In this document: in pieces, positions 24,878 through 34,536 of the stretch
Position numbering within the stretch: the stretch's first letter is position 1
Layout of the letters: each line of letters starts with the position of its first letter
From: Rhodobacter sp.
GTDB taxonomy: Bacteria; Pseudomonadota; Alphaproteobacteria; Rhodobacterales; Rhodobacteraceae
Reading direction: 5' to 3'
NCBI GenBank assembly: GCA_020250445.1
Contig: JADCEF010000035.1
Coordinates: forward strand, 1-64,000
DNA: 64,000 bases
Position numbers and translations under genes: made by a program
Notes under the pieces: generated by a model
What the model saw: the letters and a program-made list of their open reading frames with translations, nothing else
What the model was told of the DNA's origin: nothing
Database searches by the model: none

Positions 24878-25780
24878 ATGAGCATCAATATCGGCAACGC
24901 GCCCTGTTCCTGGGGCGTGGAATTCGCGGGCGACCCGCGCAACCCGGACTGGCGCGCGGTGCTGCGCGACTGTGCGCAGGCGGGGTACCGCGGGATCGAG
25001 CTGGGCCCCGTGGGCTTCATGCCCGAAGACCCTGCCTTGCTGGGTGATGCGCTGGCGGGCGAAGGGCTGACGCTGATCGGCGGGGTGGTGTTCCGCCCGT
25101 TCCATGATCCCGCAGCCTGGGTTGATGTGTGGGACGGGGCGCTGCGCACCTGCAAGGCGCTGTCGGCGCATGGGGCACAGCATCTGGTGCTGATCGATTC
25201 CATCTCGCCGCGCCGCGCGCCCACCGCCGGGCGTGCGGCCGAAGCGGAACAGATGGACCCGGCGGAATGGACCACGTTTGTGCAACGCATCCGCACCGTG
25301 GCAAAGCTGGGGACCGAGGAGTACGGCCTGACCGTGGGCATCCACGCCCATGCCGCAGGCTTCATCGATTTCGAGCCGGAGTTGGAGCGGTTGCTGGGGG
25401 AGGTGGATGAAAGGCTGTTGCGCATCTGTTTCGACACCGGGCATCATTCCTATGCCGGATATGATCCGGTGGCCTTCATGCGCCGCCACATCGGCCGGAT
25501 ATCCTACATGCATTTCAAGGATATAGACCCGCAAGTCAAAGCGCGGGCCATTGCCGCGCGGACCGGGTTCTACGATGCCTGCGCCCAGGGCATCTTCTGC
25601 AACCTCGGGCAGGGGGATGTCGATTTTCCGGCCGTGCGGCAGGTGCTGCTGGACGCCGGGTTCGAAGGCTGGTGTACGGTGGAACAGGATTGCGATCCGG
25701 CGGGCGATACCTCTCCGCTGGCGGATGCAAGGGTCAACCGGGCCTATCTTCAGTCCATCGGTTTTGTCGGGGGGGTGTGA
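24878..25780 (+). CDS. IolE-like inosose dehydratase / TIM-barrel isomerase
   Basis: This 300-residue xylose-isomerase-like TIM barrel has the IolE-type N-terminus NIGNAPCSWGVEF. Metal-site regions follow: GIHAHAAGFID, CFDTGHHSYAGYDP, ISYMHFKDID and CTVEQDCDP. IolE dehydrates 2-keto-myo-inositol to the diketone. The match in N-terminal motif, length and context is good, but related proteins act as other keto-sugar isomerases, so I leave the symbol blank. It lies between two Gfo/Idh genes, 12 bp and 2 bp from them. Confidence 0.82.
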   Translation: MSINIGNAPCSWGVEFAGDPRNPDWRAVLRDCAQAGYRGIELGPVGFMPEDPALLGDALAGEGLTLIGGVVFRPFHDPAAWVDVWDGALRTCKALSAHGAQHLVLIDSISPRRAPTAGRAAEAEQMDPAEWTTFVQRIRTVAKLGTEEYGLTVGIHAHAAGFIDFEPELERLLGEVDERLLRICFDTGHHSYAGYDPVAFMRRHIGRISYMHFKDIDPQVKARAIAARTGFYDACAQGIFCNLGQGDVDFPAVRQVLLDAGFEGWCTVEQDCDPAGDTSPLADARVNRAYLQSIGFVGGV

Positions 25781-25782
25781 GC

Positions 25783-26940
25783 ATGGCAAGACTGACCTGG
25801 GGTCTGATCGGCGGCGGCGAGGGCAGCCAGATCGGCCCGGCGCACCGGCTGGGGGCGCGGCTGGACGGCGCCTATGATTTTGTGGCCGGCGCGCTGGATC
25901 ATGATCCGGCGGCGGGCCGGGCCTTTGCGCAGCGTCTGGGTGTTGGCCCCGACCGCGCCTATGGCGACTGGCGCGAGATGCTGGCGGCCGAAGCCGCGCG
26001 TCCGGACCGGCTTGATCTTGTGACCGTTGCCACGCCCAATGCGACGCATTTCGAAATCACTAAGGCACTTCTTGAGGCAGGCTTCAACGTGCTGTGCGAA
26101 AAGCCGATGACCACCACCGTGGCAGAGGGCGAGGCGATCGTGCGCGCCGCCGCTGCCGGCGGGGTGATCTGCGCTGTCAACTATGGCTATACGGGCTATT
26201 CGCTGGTGCGCCACATGCGCGCCATGGTGGCGCGCGGCGATCTGGGGCGCGTCCGGCTGGTGGTGGCAGAGTTTGCCCATGGCCACCACGCCAACGCCGC
26301 CGACATGGACAATCCGCGTGTGCGCTGGCGCTATGATCCGGCGCAGGCCGGGGTTTCGGCGCAATTCGCCGATTGCGGCATCCATGCGCTGCACATGGCC
26401 AGTTTCGTGACCGGACAGGAGGTGACATCGCTGTCGGCCGATTTTGCCTCGCTGGTGCCGGGGCGGGTGCTGGAAGACGATGCCATGGTCAATTTCCGCA
26501 TGGATGGCGGCACGGTGGGCCGGCTTTGGACCTCGTCGGTGGCGCTGGGCCGCCAGCACGGGCTGACGATCCAGGTCTTTGGCGAAACCGGCGGGCTGCG
26601 CTGGGCGCAGGAACAGCCGAACCAGCTGTACTGGATGCCGCTGGGTGGCCGGTTGCAGGTGATCGAGCGCGGCGAAGGCAACCTGTCGCCCGAAGCCGAC
26701 AAGTCCAGTCGTGTGACTGTCGGCCATGCCGAAGGCATGCCTCTGGCCTTTGCCAATATTTACTCCGGCCTGGCCGAGGCGATTCTGGCCGCGCGCGAGG
26801 GGCGGGCCGCCGACCCGGCGCTGACGATCTTTCCACGGGCCGAGGATGGGCTGCGCTCGATGGCCGCCGTGCATGGCGCGGTGGCCTCGGCGCAGGGCAA
26901 CGGCGTCTGGGTCGACGCGCGCCCGCCGATGTTCCGCTGA
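25783..26940 (+). CDS. Gfo/Idh/MocA family oxidoreductase
   Basis: This 385-residue dehydrogenase has TWGLIGGGEGSQIGPAHR at the N-terminus and LCEKPMTTT near residue 106, with the catalytic-region motif ADCGIHALHMASF further on. GEGSQIG after the glycine motif is typical of a Gfo/Idh subgroup acting on cyclitols or amino-sugars. The ATG at 25783 lies 2 bp after the IolE-like stop. Its stop codon abuts that of the convergent lacI-family gene (26941) with no spacer. Confidence 0.87.
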   Translation: MARLTWGLIGGGEGSQIGPAHRLGARLDGAYDFVAGALDHDPAAGRAFAQRLGVGPDRAYGDWREMLAAEAARPDRLDLVTVATPNATHFEITKALLEAGFNVLCEKPMTTTVAEGEAIVRAAAAGGVICAVNYGYTGYSLVRHMRAMVARGDLGRVRLVVAEFAHGHHANAADMDNPRVRWRYDPAQAGVSAQFADCGIHALHMASFVTGQEVTSLSADFASLVPGRVLEDDAMVNFRMDGGTVGRLWTSSVALGRQHGLTIQVFGETGGLRWAQEQPNQLYWMPLGGRLQVIERGEGNLSPEADKSSRVTVGHAEGMPLAFANIYSGLAEAILAAREGRAADPALTIFPRAEDGLRSMAAVHGAVASAQGNGVWVDARPPMFR

Positions 26941-27942
26941 TCAGGGCGGGGCGCGCAGTGTGCCGCGCTCTACCACCCTACAGGGGAAAATGCGCGAAAC
27001 CGGCGCGCGGGCGGGATCGTCCAGCATCGCGGCCACCAGGTCGATCGAGGCTGCGATGATCCCGGCAAAGGGCTGATGGATCGTGGTCAGGGCAACCCCG
27101 GCCCATCCGGCCATGTCCATGTCATTCAGGCCGATCACCCCGACATCGCCGGGCACCGACAGGCCGGCATCGCGCAGGGCACTGATCGCGCCCAGCGACA
27201 GCACGTCATCGCCGCAGAACCAGGCCTCGGCAAAGCAGCCTTCGGCAAGCCCGGCCTGCATGGCGGCGCGGCCCGCGTCAAAGGAATAGGCTTCGGCAAA
27301 GCGGATCACCGTGCCCGTGCCGGGATGACGGGACACTTCGGCCAGAAAGCCCGCCATGCGGTCCTGCGTGGTGCTGGCAGCTTCCGGGCCGCCCAGAAAG
27401 CCAAGGCGCGCATAGCCCCGCCCGATCAGCGTGCGGGCCGCGATCCGGCCGCAGGCAATGTTGTCGATGCCCACGACATGAACATCGGGCCTGCCCGCAG
27501 GCCGTCCAAAGGCGTGGACAACGGGCATGCCCGCCTCGCGGAAGGCGCGGGCAAAGCCGCCGGGCAAGGTCGAGGAAGCGACGATGACCCCGTCGACCGA
27601 ATACTGCCGCAGCATCCGCACCGACCGTGCAGGGTCGGTTTCCTCTGACAGGTTGACCAGCAGCGGGCGCAGACCCCGGTCCTGCAGGCCCCGGGTGAAC
27701 AGATCGAAGATCTGCAGGAAAACCGGATTTTGGAAGTTGTTGGACACCAGCCCGATCAACCGCGTGCTGCGCGTGGTCAGGCTGCGCGCCAGAACGTTCG
27801 GGCAATAGCCCAGCTCGGCCGCCGCGCGTTCCACCTTGGCGCGGGTCCCGGCCGAGATCGACGCGCCTTCGGTAAAGCAGCGCGATACGGCAGAACGCGA
27901 GACCCCGGCCCGTTCGGCCACATGTTTCAGCGTGACGGTCAT
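26941..27942 (-). CDS. LacI-family transcriptional regulator
   Basis: This 333-residue regulator has an N-terminal helix-turn-helix ([21 protein letters not shown]), the hinge-helix stretch [10 protein letters not shown], and a complete periplasmic-binding-protein-like effector domain ending VVERGTL. The ATG at 27942 places the helix-turn-helix at the N-terminus as in all LacI proteins. A perfect 20-bp palindrome 78-97 bp upstream is a likely operator for autoregulation and for the divergent glycerate kinase. It probably responds to an intermediate of the inositol-like module. Confidence 0.9.
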   Translation of the reverse strand: MTVTLKHVAERAGVSRSAVSRCFTEGASISAGTRAKVERAAAELGYCPNVLARSLTTRSTRLIGLVSNNFQNPVFLQIFDLFTRGLQDRGLRPLLVNLSEETDPARSVRMLRQYSVDGVIVASSTLPGGFARAFREAGMPVVHAFGRPAGRPDVHVVGIDNIACGRIAARTLIGRGYARLGFLGGPEAASTTQDRMAGFLAEVSRHPGTGTVIRFAEAYSFDAGRAAMQAGLAEGCFAEAWFCGDDVLSLGAISALRDAGLSVPGDVGVIGLNDMDMAGWAGVALTTIHQPFAGIIAASIDLVAAMLDDPARAPVSRIFPCRVVERGTLRAPP

Positions 27943-28019
27943 CAACGGCCCTTCCAAGCCTGACTGTGGCAACAAAGACAGCGGCAGACAACAGCCCGCC
28001 GGGGCGATCGACATCGGAA

Positions 28020-28039
28020 TTCTGCAACGCGTTGCAGAA
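28020..28039. promoter_or_regulatory. Perfect 20-bp LacI-type operator
   Basis: TTCTGCAACGCGTTGCAGAA is an exact palindrome with the central CpG and flanking AAC/GTT of LacI-family operators. It lies between the divergent lacI-type gene and the glycerate kinase gene. A degenerate copy stands at 9063-9082, and a half-site at 10088-10096. Confidence 0.75.
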
Positions 28040-28114
28040 CGGGTCCACCATCGCAGGGCTGGACGTTTGGTGCCGGGCGCGCCAGAACGTGACGGGGTGG
28101 CAGGGGGGGCTGTG

Positions 28115-29374
28115 ATGCAGGATCCGGATCGGACGTTTCTGGCGCGGCTGTTTCTGGCGGCGGTGACGGCGGCCGACCCCGAAGCGGCGCTGCGGGCGCA
28201 TCTGCCCGCCCGGCCAAAAGGGCGCACGGTGGTGATCGGCGCGGGCAAGGGTGCGGCGCAGCTGGCCGCCGCTTTCGAGCGGCTGTGGGACGGGCCGCTC
28301 AGCGGCGTGGTGGTGACGCGCCATGGCTTCGGTGCGGCGTGCCGCCTGATCCGGGTGCTGGAAGCCGCGCATCCCGTGCCGGATGCCGCAGGTCTTTCGG
28401 CGGCAGAGGCGCTGTTTGCGGCTGTGGCGGGGTTGACGGCCGATGATCTGGTGGTGGCGCTGGTTTGCGGGGGCGGATCGGCACTGCTGCCCGCACCGCC
28501 GCCTGGCATGACCCTGACGGACGAACAGGCGCTGAACCGCGCGCTTCTGGCCTCGGGCGCGCCGATTTCGGTGATGAACGCGATCCGCAAGCAGATGAGC
28601 CGGATCAAGGGCGGGCGGCTGGCCGCAGCCTGTCATCCCGCACGGGTGGTGTCGCTGATCGTCTCGGACGTGCCGGGCGATGATCCGGCGCAGGTCGCCT
28701 CGGGTCCGACGGTGCCCGATGCCGTGACCCGCGACGGGGCACGGGCGATGATCGACGCCTGGCGGATTGATCTGCCGCCCCGCGTCGCCGCCTGGATGGC
28801 GCGGGACGACGGGCTGGCCCCGCGCCCCGACGATCCGCTGTTTGCGGGGCATGAGGTGCGCCTCATCGCCTCGGCCCGGCTGTCACTCGAGGCGGCGGCG
28901 GCATTGGCACAGGCCGAAGGGGTGGCGGCGGCGTTCCTGTCGGACGCGATCGAGGGCGAGGCCCGCGATGTCGGGCGGGTTCATGCCGCCATCGCGCGCG
29001 AGGTGGCGCTGCGGGACCGGCCTTTTGCCCGGCCCGTCGTGCTGCTGTCGGGGGGCGAGACGACCGTGACGCTGCGGGGCAAGGGGCGCGGCGGGCGCAA
29101 CAGCGAGTTTCTGCTGGCGCTGGCAGCGACCGCAGACGGGGTGCCCTTCACCGGACTGGCAGCGGATACGGACGGGATCGACGGGTCCGAAGACAATGCA
29201 GGGGCCTTTGCCGATGGCACCAGCGCGGCGCGCCTGCGGGCCGCGGGGCTGGACCCTGCGGCGCTGTTGGCCGCGAATGATGCCTGGGGGGCCTTCGACC
29301 GGCTGGGCGATCTGTTCGTCACCGGGCCGACGGGCACCAATGTCAATGATTTCCGGGCGATCCTGCTGCGGTAA
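28115..29374 (+). CDS. Glycerate 2-kinase (MOFRL/GckA type)
   Basis: This 419-residue class II glycerate kinase has [16 protein letters not shown] in its N-terminal domain, [22 protein letters not shown], and the C-terminal MOFRL region [13 protein letters not shown] plus [15 protein letters not shown]. It phosphorylates D-glycerate to 2-phosphoglycerate and is common in serine-cycle and sugar-acid pathways of alphaproteobacteria. The ATG at 28115 follows a G-rich stretch; a GTG one codon upstream is possible. It shares a divergent promoter region and operator with the LacI regulator, so glycerate or a precursor may be a product of the local pathway. Confidence 0.9.
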   Translation: MQDPDRTFLARLFLAAVTAADPEAALRAHLPARPKGRTVVIGAGKGAAQLAAAFERLWDGPLSGVVVTRHGFGAACRLIRVLEAAHPVPDAAGLSAAEALFAAVAGLTADDLVVALVCGGGSALLPAPPPGMTLTDEQALNRALLASGAPISVMNAIRKQMSRIKGGRLAAACHPARVVSLIVSDVPGDDPAQVASGPTVPDAVTRDGARAMIDAWRIDLPPRVAAWMARDDGLAPRPDDPLFAGHEVRLIASARLSLEAAAALAQAEGVAAAFLSDAIEGEARDVGRVHAAIAREVALRDRPFARPVVLLSGGETTVTLRGKGRGGRNSEFLLALAATADGVPFTGLAADTDGIDGSEDNAGAFADGTSAARLRAAGLDPAALLAANDAWGAFDRLGDLFVTGPTGTNVNDFRAILLR

Positions 29375-29379
29375 CGGCA

Positions 29380-29952
29380 TCAACCGCCCGCCTGCCAGGT
29401 GCGCACCGCCTCCAGCGGCCAAAGCAGCATCAGGATGTTCAGCGCCAGCCCGTCGCGGATCAGCGCCATGGTCAGCACCTCGAACCCGATGACGATCAGG
29501 ACGCTGGCCCAGACCGGAAGCACCCGCGCCAGACAGAAGCCTGCGATCATCGCCAGAATGTCGGCCACCGAGTTGATGACGGAATCGCCGAAATAATCGA
29601 GCGAGATCGTCACCGCGCGGTAGCGTTCGATGATGAAGGACGAGTTTTCGATAATCTCCCACGCCGCCTCGACGGTCGTGGCGATGACCAGCCGCCAGCC
29701 GAAGGACAGGCGGCGGGCAACCAGCCACAAGAGGCCGTAGAACAGGATGCCGTGCAGCAGGTGCGACGGCGTGTACCAGTCCGTCAGATGCTGCGAGCCT
29801 TCCGAGGTCATGGTCTGGCCGTGCCAGAGCTTCACATAGCCACATTTGCAGATCGGCTCGCGCCCCATCCAGACAAGCCAGAGTGCGGCCCCAAGCACGA
29901 TGGCGGCAGTGATCCAATAGGGCAGGTTGCGTCTGGTCATCCGGGCAGACAA
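29380..29952 (-). CDS. DUF2585 (UPF0314) family membrane protein
   Basis: This 190-residue protein has about four hydrophobic helices and the family's conserved block [34 protein letters not shown], here given as its key residues: paired Cys, then SQH, DWYT, and SH with [17 protein letters not shown] and [10 protein letters not shown] follow. The function is unknown; the family is widespread in Rhizobiales and Rhodobacterales. It ends 5 bp from the convergent glycerate kinase gene. A second ATG four codons in (29940) could be the true start. Confidence 0.85.
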   Translation of the reverse strand: MSARMTRRNLPYWITAAIVLGAALWLVWMGREPICKCGYVKLWHGQTMTSEGSQHLTDWYTPSHLLHGILFYGLLWLVARRLSFGWRLVIATTVEAAWEIIENSSFIIERYRAVTISLDYFGDSVINSVADILAMIAGFCLARVLPVWASVLIVIGFEVLTMALIRDGLALNILMLLWPLEAVRTWQAGG

Positions 29953-30543
29953 GCACAGCAGCCCTGCGCCGTAAAGACGGGCCTTGTGTCAGTCTGCCGG
30001 TGGCGTCATGTCAATGCTGTGCCACCCGCCCTGGCTGCCCGGCAGGCGCAGCGCCCCCTGACGGGCGGGACAGCGACTGAATGCCGACCCCGCGCCGTGA
30101 TGCTGCGGGTCCCGCACGCAAAGTCGGCAACGGCCGGATGGCGGCCCAACCGGCCCGCCCGCGTGCCGCTGCCGGCACGGACCCGGACCTGCATCGCATC
30201 GGCACCGTTAACAGGCCGCTGAAAACGTGCCAGCCGCATGGGCCAAGGGCCGGAAAACAGGACACTCTTCCGCGGGCCCCCTGCGATCTGGCCGGGGCCA
30301 TCGCCCCGGTCCTGCGCTGCGTTGGCATCAGGACCAGCCGGGGCCCAAAGCCCCCGGCCAGCGCCCAACCAACCCCCGGCGGGCGCTTCGCCCCCGCCAG
30401 GTCAGTCACGCGGGACCGTGATCGTCAACAGGATGGGGAAAGGCACTGTGTTTCGGGGCCCGCCCGGAACGCAAGCCGCCTATTCAACGCGTCAGGCTGA
30501 TGTTCCCGTCAGGCAAGCGGCGGGGGTGCTTTTCAGTACCCTG
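29953..30543. other. Intergenic interval of about 590 bp
   Basis: No gene is supportable here; all frames are Arg/Pro/Ala-rich shadows. I see one GC hairpin at 30291-30310 (arms CCGGGGC/GCCCCGG) and nothing else with convincing symmetry. Confidence 0.5.
30291..30310. terminator. GC hairpin in an intergenic interval
   Basis: CCGGGGC at 30292-30298 pairs with GCCCCGG at 30303-30309 around a 4-nt loop. It lies about 230 bp beyond the minus-strand FAH-family gene, too far to call a terminator with confidence. Confidence 0.3.
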
Positions 30544-31686
30544 TCAGATCAGGCCCCGCCCGGCAAGGTTGCGCATCAGGGCCGCCGTGCCGAAGGTCCA
30601 TTCCGGGGCCTCGGTCGCCAGCCGCACCGTGTTGACAAGCGTGCCCAAAGCCGTCGCGGAAATGGTCACGACATCGCCCATGTGATGGGTGAAGCCCTGG
30701 CCGGGCGCATCGCGGTCCTGCACGGGGGCAAAGAGCGTTCCCAGATACAGCATGAACCCGTCGGGGTACTGATGGTGGCGCCCGCATGTCTGGCGCACCA
30801 GATCGGCCGGATCGCGGCTGATCTGGGTCATCGATGACCGGCCGGTCATCACGAAGCCGTCCGTGCCGTCCACCCGCAGCGAAAGTTCAAGCCCGCGCAC
30901 CGCGTTCAGGCCGAAGCTGCCGTCGAAGACCCGCACGAAAGGCCCTATTGCGGCGGCGGCGTTGTTATCCTTGGCCTTGCCCAGCAGCAGCGCCGAGCGG
31001 CCTTCGACATCGCGCAGGTTCACGTCATTGCCCAGCGTTGCCCCCACGATGCGGCCTGTTGAGTCTACCGCAAGCACCACTTCGGGCTCCGGGTTGTTCC
31101 ACGAGGACACCGGATGCAGCCCGACACTGGCACCCCAGCCAACCGCAGCCATCGGCTGTGCCTTGGTGAAAACCTCGGCATCCGGTCCGATGCCGACCTC
31201 CAGGTACTGCGACCACAGGCCTTCGGCCAGCAGGACGCGCTTCACTTCGGCCGCTTTGTCAGAGCCGGGGACGAGCCCCCGCAGGCTGTCACCGATCGCA
31301 GCGGCAATCCGGGTGCGGATCGCTTCGGCCCGGCTGGCATCGCCTGCGGCCCGCTCTTCGATCACGCGCTCGACCATCGATCCTGCGAAGGTCACGCCAC
31401 AGGCCTTGACGGCCTGCAGATCGCAGGGGGCCAGAAGCCGCGTCTGCGCACTGCCGGCTTCTGTCGACATCGCGGCAATCTCGTCCAGCCCGCCGATGTC
31501 CTCGCCGGTCTGGGCGGCGACAAAGCCGGGTATGTCAGTGATTTCCAGAAGATCGCGCAAGGTGGGGGCCGCGCGCGACGTGATGTCGACAACCCGCCCC
31601 CCGCGCAGGGTGACCACGGCCGGGCCAAGCCCTGCGCGCCAGACACGTCCAACAAAAAGCCCGTCGGGGGGAAGATCGATCATCAT
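30544..31686 (-). CDS. Fumarylacetoacetate hydrolase (FAH) family protein
   Basis: This 380-residue protein belongs to the FAH superfamily of C-C hydrolases, decarboxylases and keto-acid dehydratases. The metal-site Glu residues are in SSWNNPEPEVVLAV (near residue 197), followed by GNDVNLRDVEG, and a C-terminal GDVVTISATALGTLVNTV block. Family members act on fumarylpyruvate-type or 2-keto-3-deoxy-acid substrates. It lies on the same strand as the ABC transporter operon but 336 bp beyond it, with its own upstream inverted repeat. So it may be a separate unit and its pathway is uncertain. Confidence 0.78.
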   Translation of the reverse strand: MMIDLPPDGLFVGRVWRAGLGPAVVTLRGGRVVDITSRAAPTLRDLLEITDIPGFVAAQTGEDIGGLDEIAAMSTEAGSAQTRLLAPCDLQAVKACGVTFAGSMVERVIEERAAGDASRAEAIRTRIAAAIGDSLRGLVPGSDKAAEVKRVLLAEGLWSQYLEVGIGPDAEVFTKAQPMAAVGWGASVGLHPVSSWNNPEPEVVLAVDSTGRIVGATLGNDVNLRDVEGRSALLLGKAKDNNAAAAIGPFVRVFDGSFGLNAVRGLELSLRVDGTDGFVMTGRSSMTQISRDPADLVRQTCGRHHQYPDGFMLYLGTLFAPVQDRDAPGQGFTHHMGDVVTISATALGTLVNTVRLATEAPEWTFGTAALMRNLAGRGLI

Positions 31687-32022
31687 GCTGCCTGTGCGGT
31701 TTGCGCAGGCAGGTTAGGCAAACCGCAGCAATCTGCAACCGCTTCCCGCCGGAAACCGTGCTTGATCCGCAACAGCCGTTGCGGATACGGCAATGACCAT
31801 CTCCGGGCAGTGGGCCCTGGGGGTCGGCCGGGGTCTTCGCCCGGGGGCCGTGGCGGGGATAGACCGCGCGCGGTCAAAGCCCCTATGGCAGTCGGATCGC
31901 CCGAACATCGCGCCATATCTGTCCGATACGGCCGGGCCTTATGGCAGGGGCAGCATCACGTCCGGGGGCCGCCGGACCATACCACGCCACCGCCATGCTC
32001 CGATGCCGAACCGGGCCGTGGA
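31687..32022. other. Intergenic interval upstream of the FAH-family gene
   Basis: This 336-bp gap has no supportable gene. It holds an inverted repeat at 31765-31786 that probably serves the FAH-family gene. Confidence 0.5.
31765..31786. promoter_or_regulatory. Inverted repeat upstream of the FAH-family gene
   Basis: Perfect 9-bp arms ATCCGCAAC and GTTGCGGAT flank a 4-bp AGCC centre. It lies 79 bp upstream of the start codon and is a candidate operator for an unidentified dimeric regulator. The inner GCAAC/GTTGC resembles the LacI-type site at 28.0 kb but the spacing differs by two bases. Confidence 0.5.
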
Positions 32023-32823
32023 TCAGATCCAGACCTGATCGGGGTCGGGCAGGGGAATGGCATCAAGCAGCTCGCGCGTATACGCCGCCTGCGGCGCGGC
32101 AAACAGCCGGTCGGTCGCCGCCTGCTCGGCGATTGCCCCATGGTGCAGGACCAGAACCCGCGAGCACAGCCGTCGGATCACCGAAAGATCATGGCTGATG
32201 AAGCCAAGCGTCAGCCCAAGCTCGGCCACCAGCCGTTCCAGCAGCCTCAGCACCTGGGCCTGGCTGGACACATCCAGCCCCGAGACGATCTCATCGGCCA
32301 GGATGAACTCCGGCTCCATCGCGATGGCCCGCGCGATGCCGATGCGCTGGCGCTGGCCGCCTGACAGCTCGTGCGGATAGCGGCTGCAAAACGCCGCAGG
32401 CAGGCCGACCTGATCCAGCGCCTGCGCCACCCGCCCCGATATGCCGTCAAACCCGTGCAGCGCCAGCGGCGCGCCGATGATGGTGCCGATCCGGTGGCGC
32501 GGATTAAGCGCGGACATCGGATCCTGAAAGATCATCTGGAACCGCCGCCGCAAGGGGCGCAGGCCGGTCTCGTCCAGATGCGTGATCTCGGCGCCGTCAA
32601 AGACGATGCGGCCCCCCGTGGGTTCCAGCAGGCGCACCAGCGCGCGCCCCAGCGTGGATTTGCCGGACCCCGATCCGCCGACAATGCCCAGCACCTCGCC
32701 CCGTGCGATGTCAAAGCTGAGGCCCCGCAGAATCTCGATCTGCGGGGCCGCGCCCAGCAGCGGCTTGCGGCCAAGGTCCGGCAAGGACAGCCGCAGATCG
32801 CGCACCTGATAAAGATCAGCCAT
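32023..32823 (-). CDS. Dpp/Opp-type ABC transporter ATP-binding protein (second ATPase, DppF-like)
   Basis: This 266-residue ATPase has Walker [13 protein letters not shown] near residue 50, [15 protein letters not shown] typical of peptide/nickel importers, signature [14 protein letters not shown], and Walker [12 protein letters not shown]. It ends the transporter operon and overlaps the first ATPase gene by 8 bases. The ATG at 32823 is chosen as the first start giving a normal N-terminus. In Dpp/Opp systems it forms a heterodimer with the neighbouring ATPase. Confidence 0.88.
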   Translation of the reverse strand: MADLYQVRDLRLSLPDLGRKPLLGAAPQIEILRGLSFDIARGEVLGIVGGSGSGKSTLGRALVRLLEPTGGRIVFDGAEITHLDETGLRPLRRRFQMIFQDPMSALNPRHRIGTIIGAPLALHGFDGISGRVAQALDQVGLPAAFCSRYPHELSGGQRQRIGIARAIAMEPEFILADEIVSGLDVSSQAQVLRLLERLVAELGLTLGFISHDLSVIRRLCSRVLVLHHGAIAEQAATDRLFAAPQAAYTRELLDAIPLPDPDQVWI

Positions 32824-33688
32824 TCCGCCACCCCCGGTCGGCTGCAACAACCTGCGCCTGCACGCCGTCCAGCACCGCTTGCGGCACCGGAACAAGGGAA
32901 CTGCCGGGGTCCGTGTATTTCGGTGTCGCTGCCAGCAGGGCGCGCGCATAGGGATGCGCGGGGGCAGGGAAGAAATCACGCAAGGTCGTATTCTCGACCA
33001 CCAGCCCGCCGTAGAGCACCGTCAGGCTTTGGCAGACCTTGGACACAACCCCCAGATCATGCGTGACAAACAAAAGCGCGGTGCCATGCCGCGCCTGCAT
33101 GCCCGCAATCAGCCGCAGCACTTCTTTCTGTACCGTGACGTCCAGCGCCGTGGTCGGCTCGTCCGCGACGATCAGCTTCGGTTCGGCCGCGAAGGCTGCC
33201 GCGATCAGCACGCGCTGGCGCATGCCGCCGGACAGTTCGTGCGGATACTGGCGCAGCACCCGGTCGGGGTCGGTGATCTGCACTTCGGCCAGCAGGTCGC
33301 GCGCGCGGTCCTGCGCTTTGGTCCGGCTCCAGCCCAGGATGTCGATCAGCCGATCGGTCATCTGCGGCCCGATCCGGCGCGACGGGTTCAGCGCCGTCAG
33401 CGGGTCCTGCGGGATCAGTGCACAGGTTGCGCCGATGCGTCGCCGCCGGTCGGCCGGGGCAAGACGCAACAGGTCGGTCCCCTCCAGCAGAATTTCGCCC
33501 GACAGCACCTCGACCGCGCGCGGCAGAATGCCCAGCACCGCCTTGCCGATCATCGATTTCCCGGCACCGCTTTCGCCCACCAGTCCGCGCACCTCGCCCG
33601 GTGCCACCGACAGTGACACATCGCGCAGCAGACGGTCGGGGGCACCGCGCACCCGGGCCGAAAGGTTGCGCACCTCAAGGAAACTCAC
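32816..33688 (-). CDS. Dpp/Opp-type ABC transporter ATP-binding protein (first ATPase, DppD-like)
   Basis: This 290-residue ATPase has Walker A GLVGESGAGKS, IPQDPLTALNPSRRIG, signature LSGGMRQRVLIAAA, and Walker B LIVADEPTTALD. The C-terminal oligopeptide-ABC extension is HPYARALLAATP. The start is GTG at 33688, overlapping the upstream permease stop by four bases (GTGA); no ATG gives a full-length N-terminus. It works with the second ATPase and two permeases to import a peptide-like or other organic solute. Confidence 0.87.
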   Translation of the reverse strand: MSFLEVRNLSARVRGAPDRLLRDVSLSVAPGEVRGLVGESGAGKSMIGKAVLGILPRAVEVLSGEILLEGTDLLRLAPADRRRRIGATCALIPQDPLTALNPSRRIGPQMTDRLIDILGWSRTKAQDRARDLLAEVQITDPDRVLRQYPHELSGGMRQRVLIAAAFAAEPKLIVADEPTTALDVTVQKEVLRLIAGMQARHGTALLFVTHDLGVVSKVCQSLTVLYGGLVVENTTLRDFFPAPAHPYARALLAATPKYTDPGSSLVPVPQAVLDGVQAQVVAADRGWRNG

Positions 33689-34536
33689 CGCAGCACCGGA
33701 TCGAAGCGGTCCTTCAACCCTTCGCCAAGCTGGCTGAAGCTCAGGACCGTCAGAAACAGCGTGATCAGCGGAAAGACCAGCACCCACCAGGCCTGATGCA
33801 CGCTGGTCCGCCCTTCGGCGATCATCCCGCCCCAGGTCGGATCATCGGTGGAAATCGACAGGTTCACAAAGCTCAGGATCGCCTCGACGATCACGGCGAT
33901 CCCCATTTCCAGCGTCAGCAGAACCACGATCAGGGGCAGCACATTGGGCAGCACCTCGACCAGCATCGTTCCTGTCCGTCCGCGTCCGGCCACCTGCGCC
34001 GAGGCGACGTAATCCATCGCCCCCTGCGCCATCGCTTCGGCCCGCACCACGCGGGCAAACCGCGTCCAGTCGATCACCACGATGGCCAGGATGATCGCGC
34101 CAAGCCCCGGCCCGATCACCGCAATCAGCAGGATCGAAAACAGCACCGGCGGAAAGGCCATCCAGATGTCGATCAGGCGTGAAATCACCATGTCCACCCA
34201 GCCGCGCAGAAAGCCCGCCAGCAGCCCAAGGGCGGCCCCGATCACACAGGTGAGCGTGCCCGCAACCAGCGCCACCGTCATCGCCACCCGCGCCCCGTGC
34301 AGGATGCGGCTCAGCACATCCCGGCCCAGACTGTCGGTGCCCAGCCAATAGCCGGGTTCGGTTCCATCCATCCAGAAGGGTGGCAGGCGGGCCAGGAACA
34401 GGTCCTGCGCCAGCGGGTCTTTCGGACTGATCCAGGGGGCCAGAAGTGCCGCCAGAAGCAGCAGCGTCAGCCAGCCTGCCGAAAGCCACAGACGCAGCCC
34501 CAGCCTGCGCCGCACCTGTCCGCGCCCGTCAGCCAT
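33685..34536 (-). CDS. Dpp/Opp-type ABC transporter permease (DppC-like)
   Basis: This 283-residue inner-membrane permease has an N-terminal helix and the DppC-type GTDSLGRDVLSRILHGAR motif. About five further helices and an EAA-like loop (MAQGAMDYVASAQVAGRGRTG) follow. It overlaps the DppB-like gene by 8 bases and the DppD-like gene by four. It forms a heterodimeric channel with DppB. Confidence 0.88.
   Translation of the reverse strand: MADGRGQVRRRLGLRLWLSAGWLTLLLLAALLAPWISPKDPLAQDLFLARLPPFWMDGTEPGYWLGTDSLGRDVLSRILHGARVAMTVALVAGTLTCVIGAALGLLAGFLRGWVDMVISRLIDIWMAFPPVLFSILLIAVIGPGLGAIILAIVVIDWTRFARVVRAEAMAQGAMDYVASAQVAGRGRTGTMLVEVLPNVLPLIVVLLTLEMGIAVIVEAILSFVNLSISTDDPTWGGMIAEGRTSVHQAWWVLVFPLITLFLTVLSFSQLGEGLKDRFDPVLR

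Noticed and set aside
20942-26940. Complete myo-inositol catabolic operon
   Set aside because: iolD and iolA are not present, so only a partial or variant pathway can be claimed.
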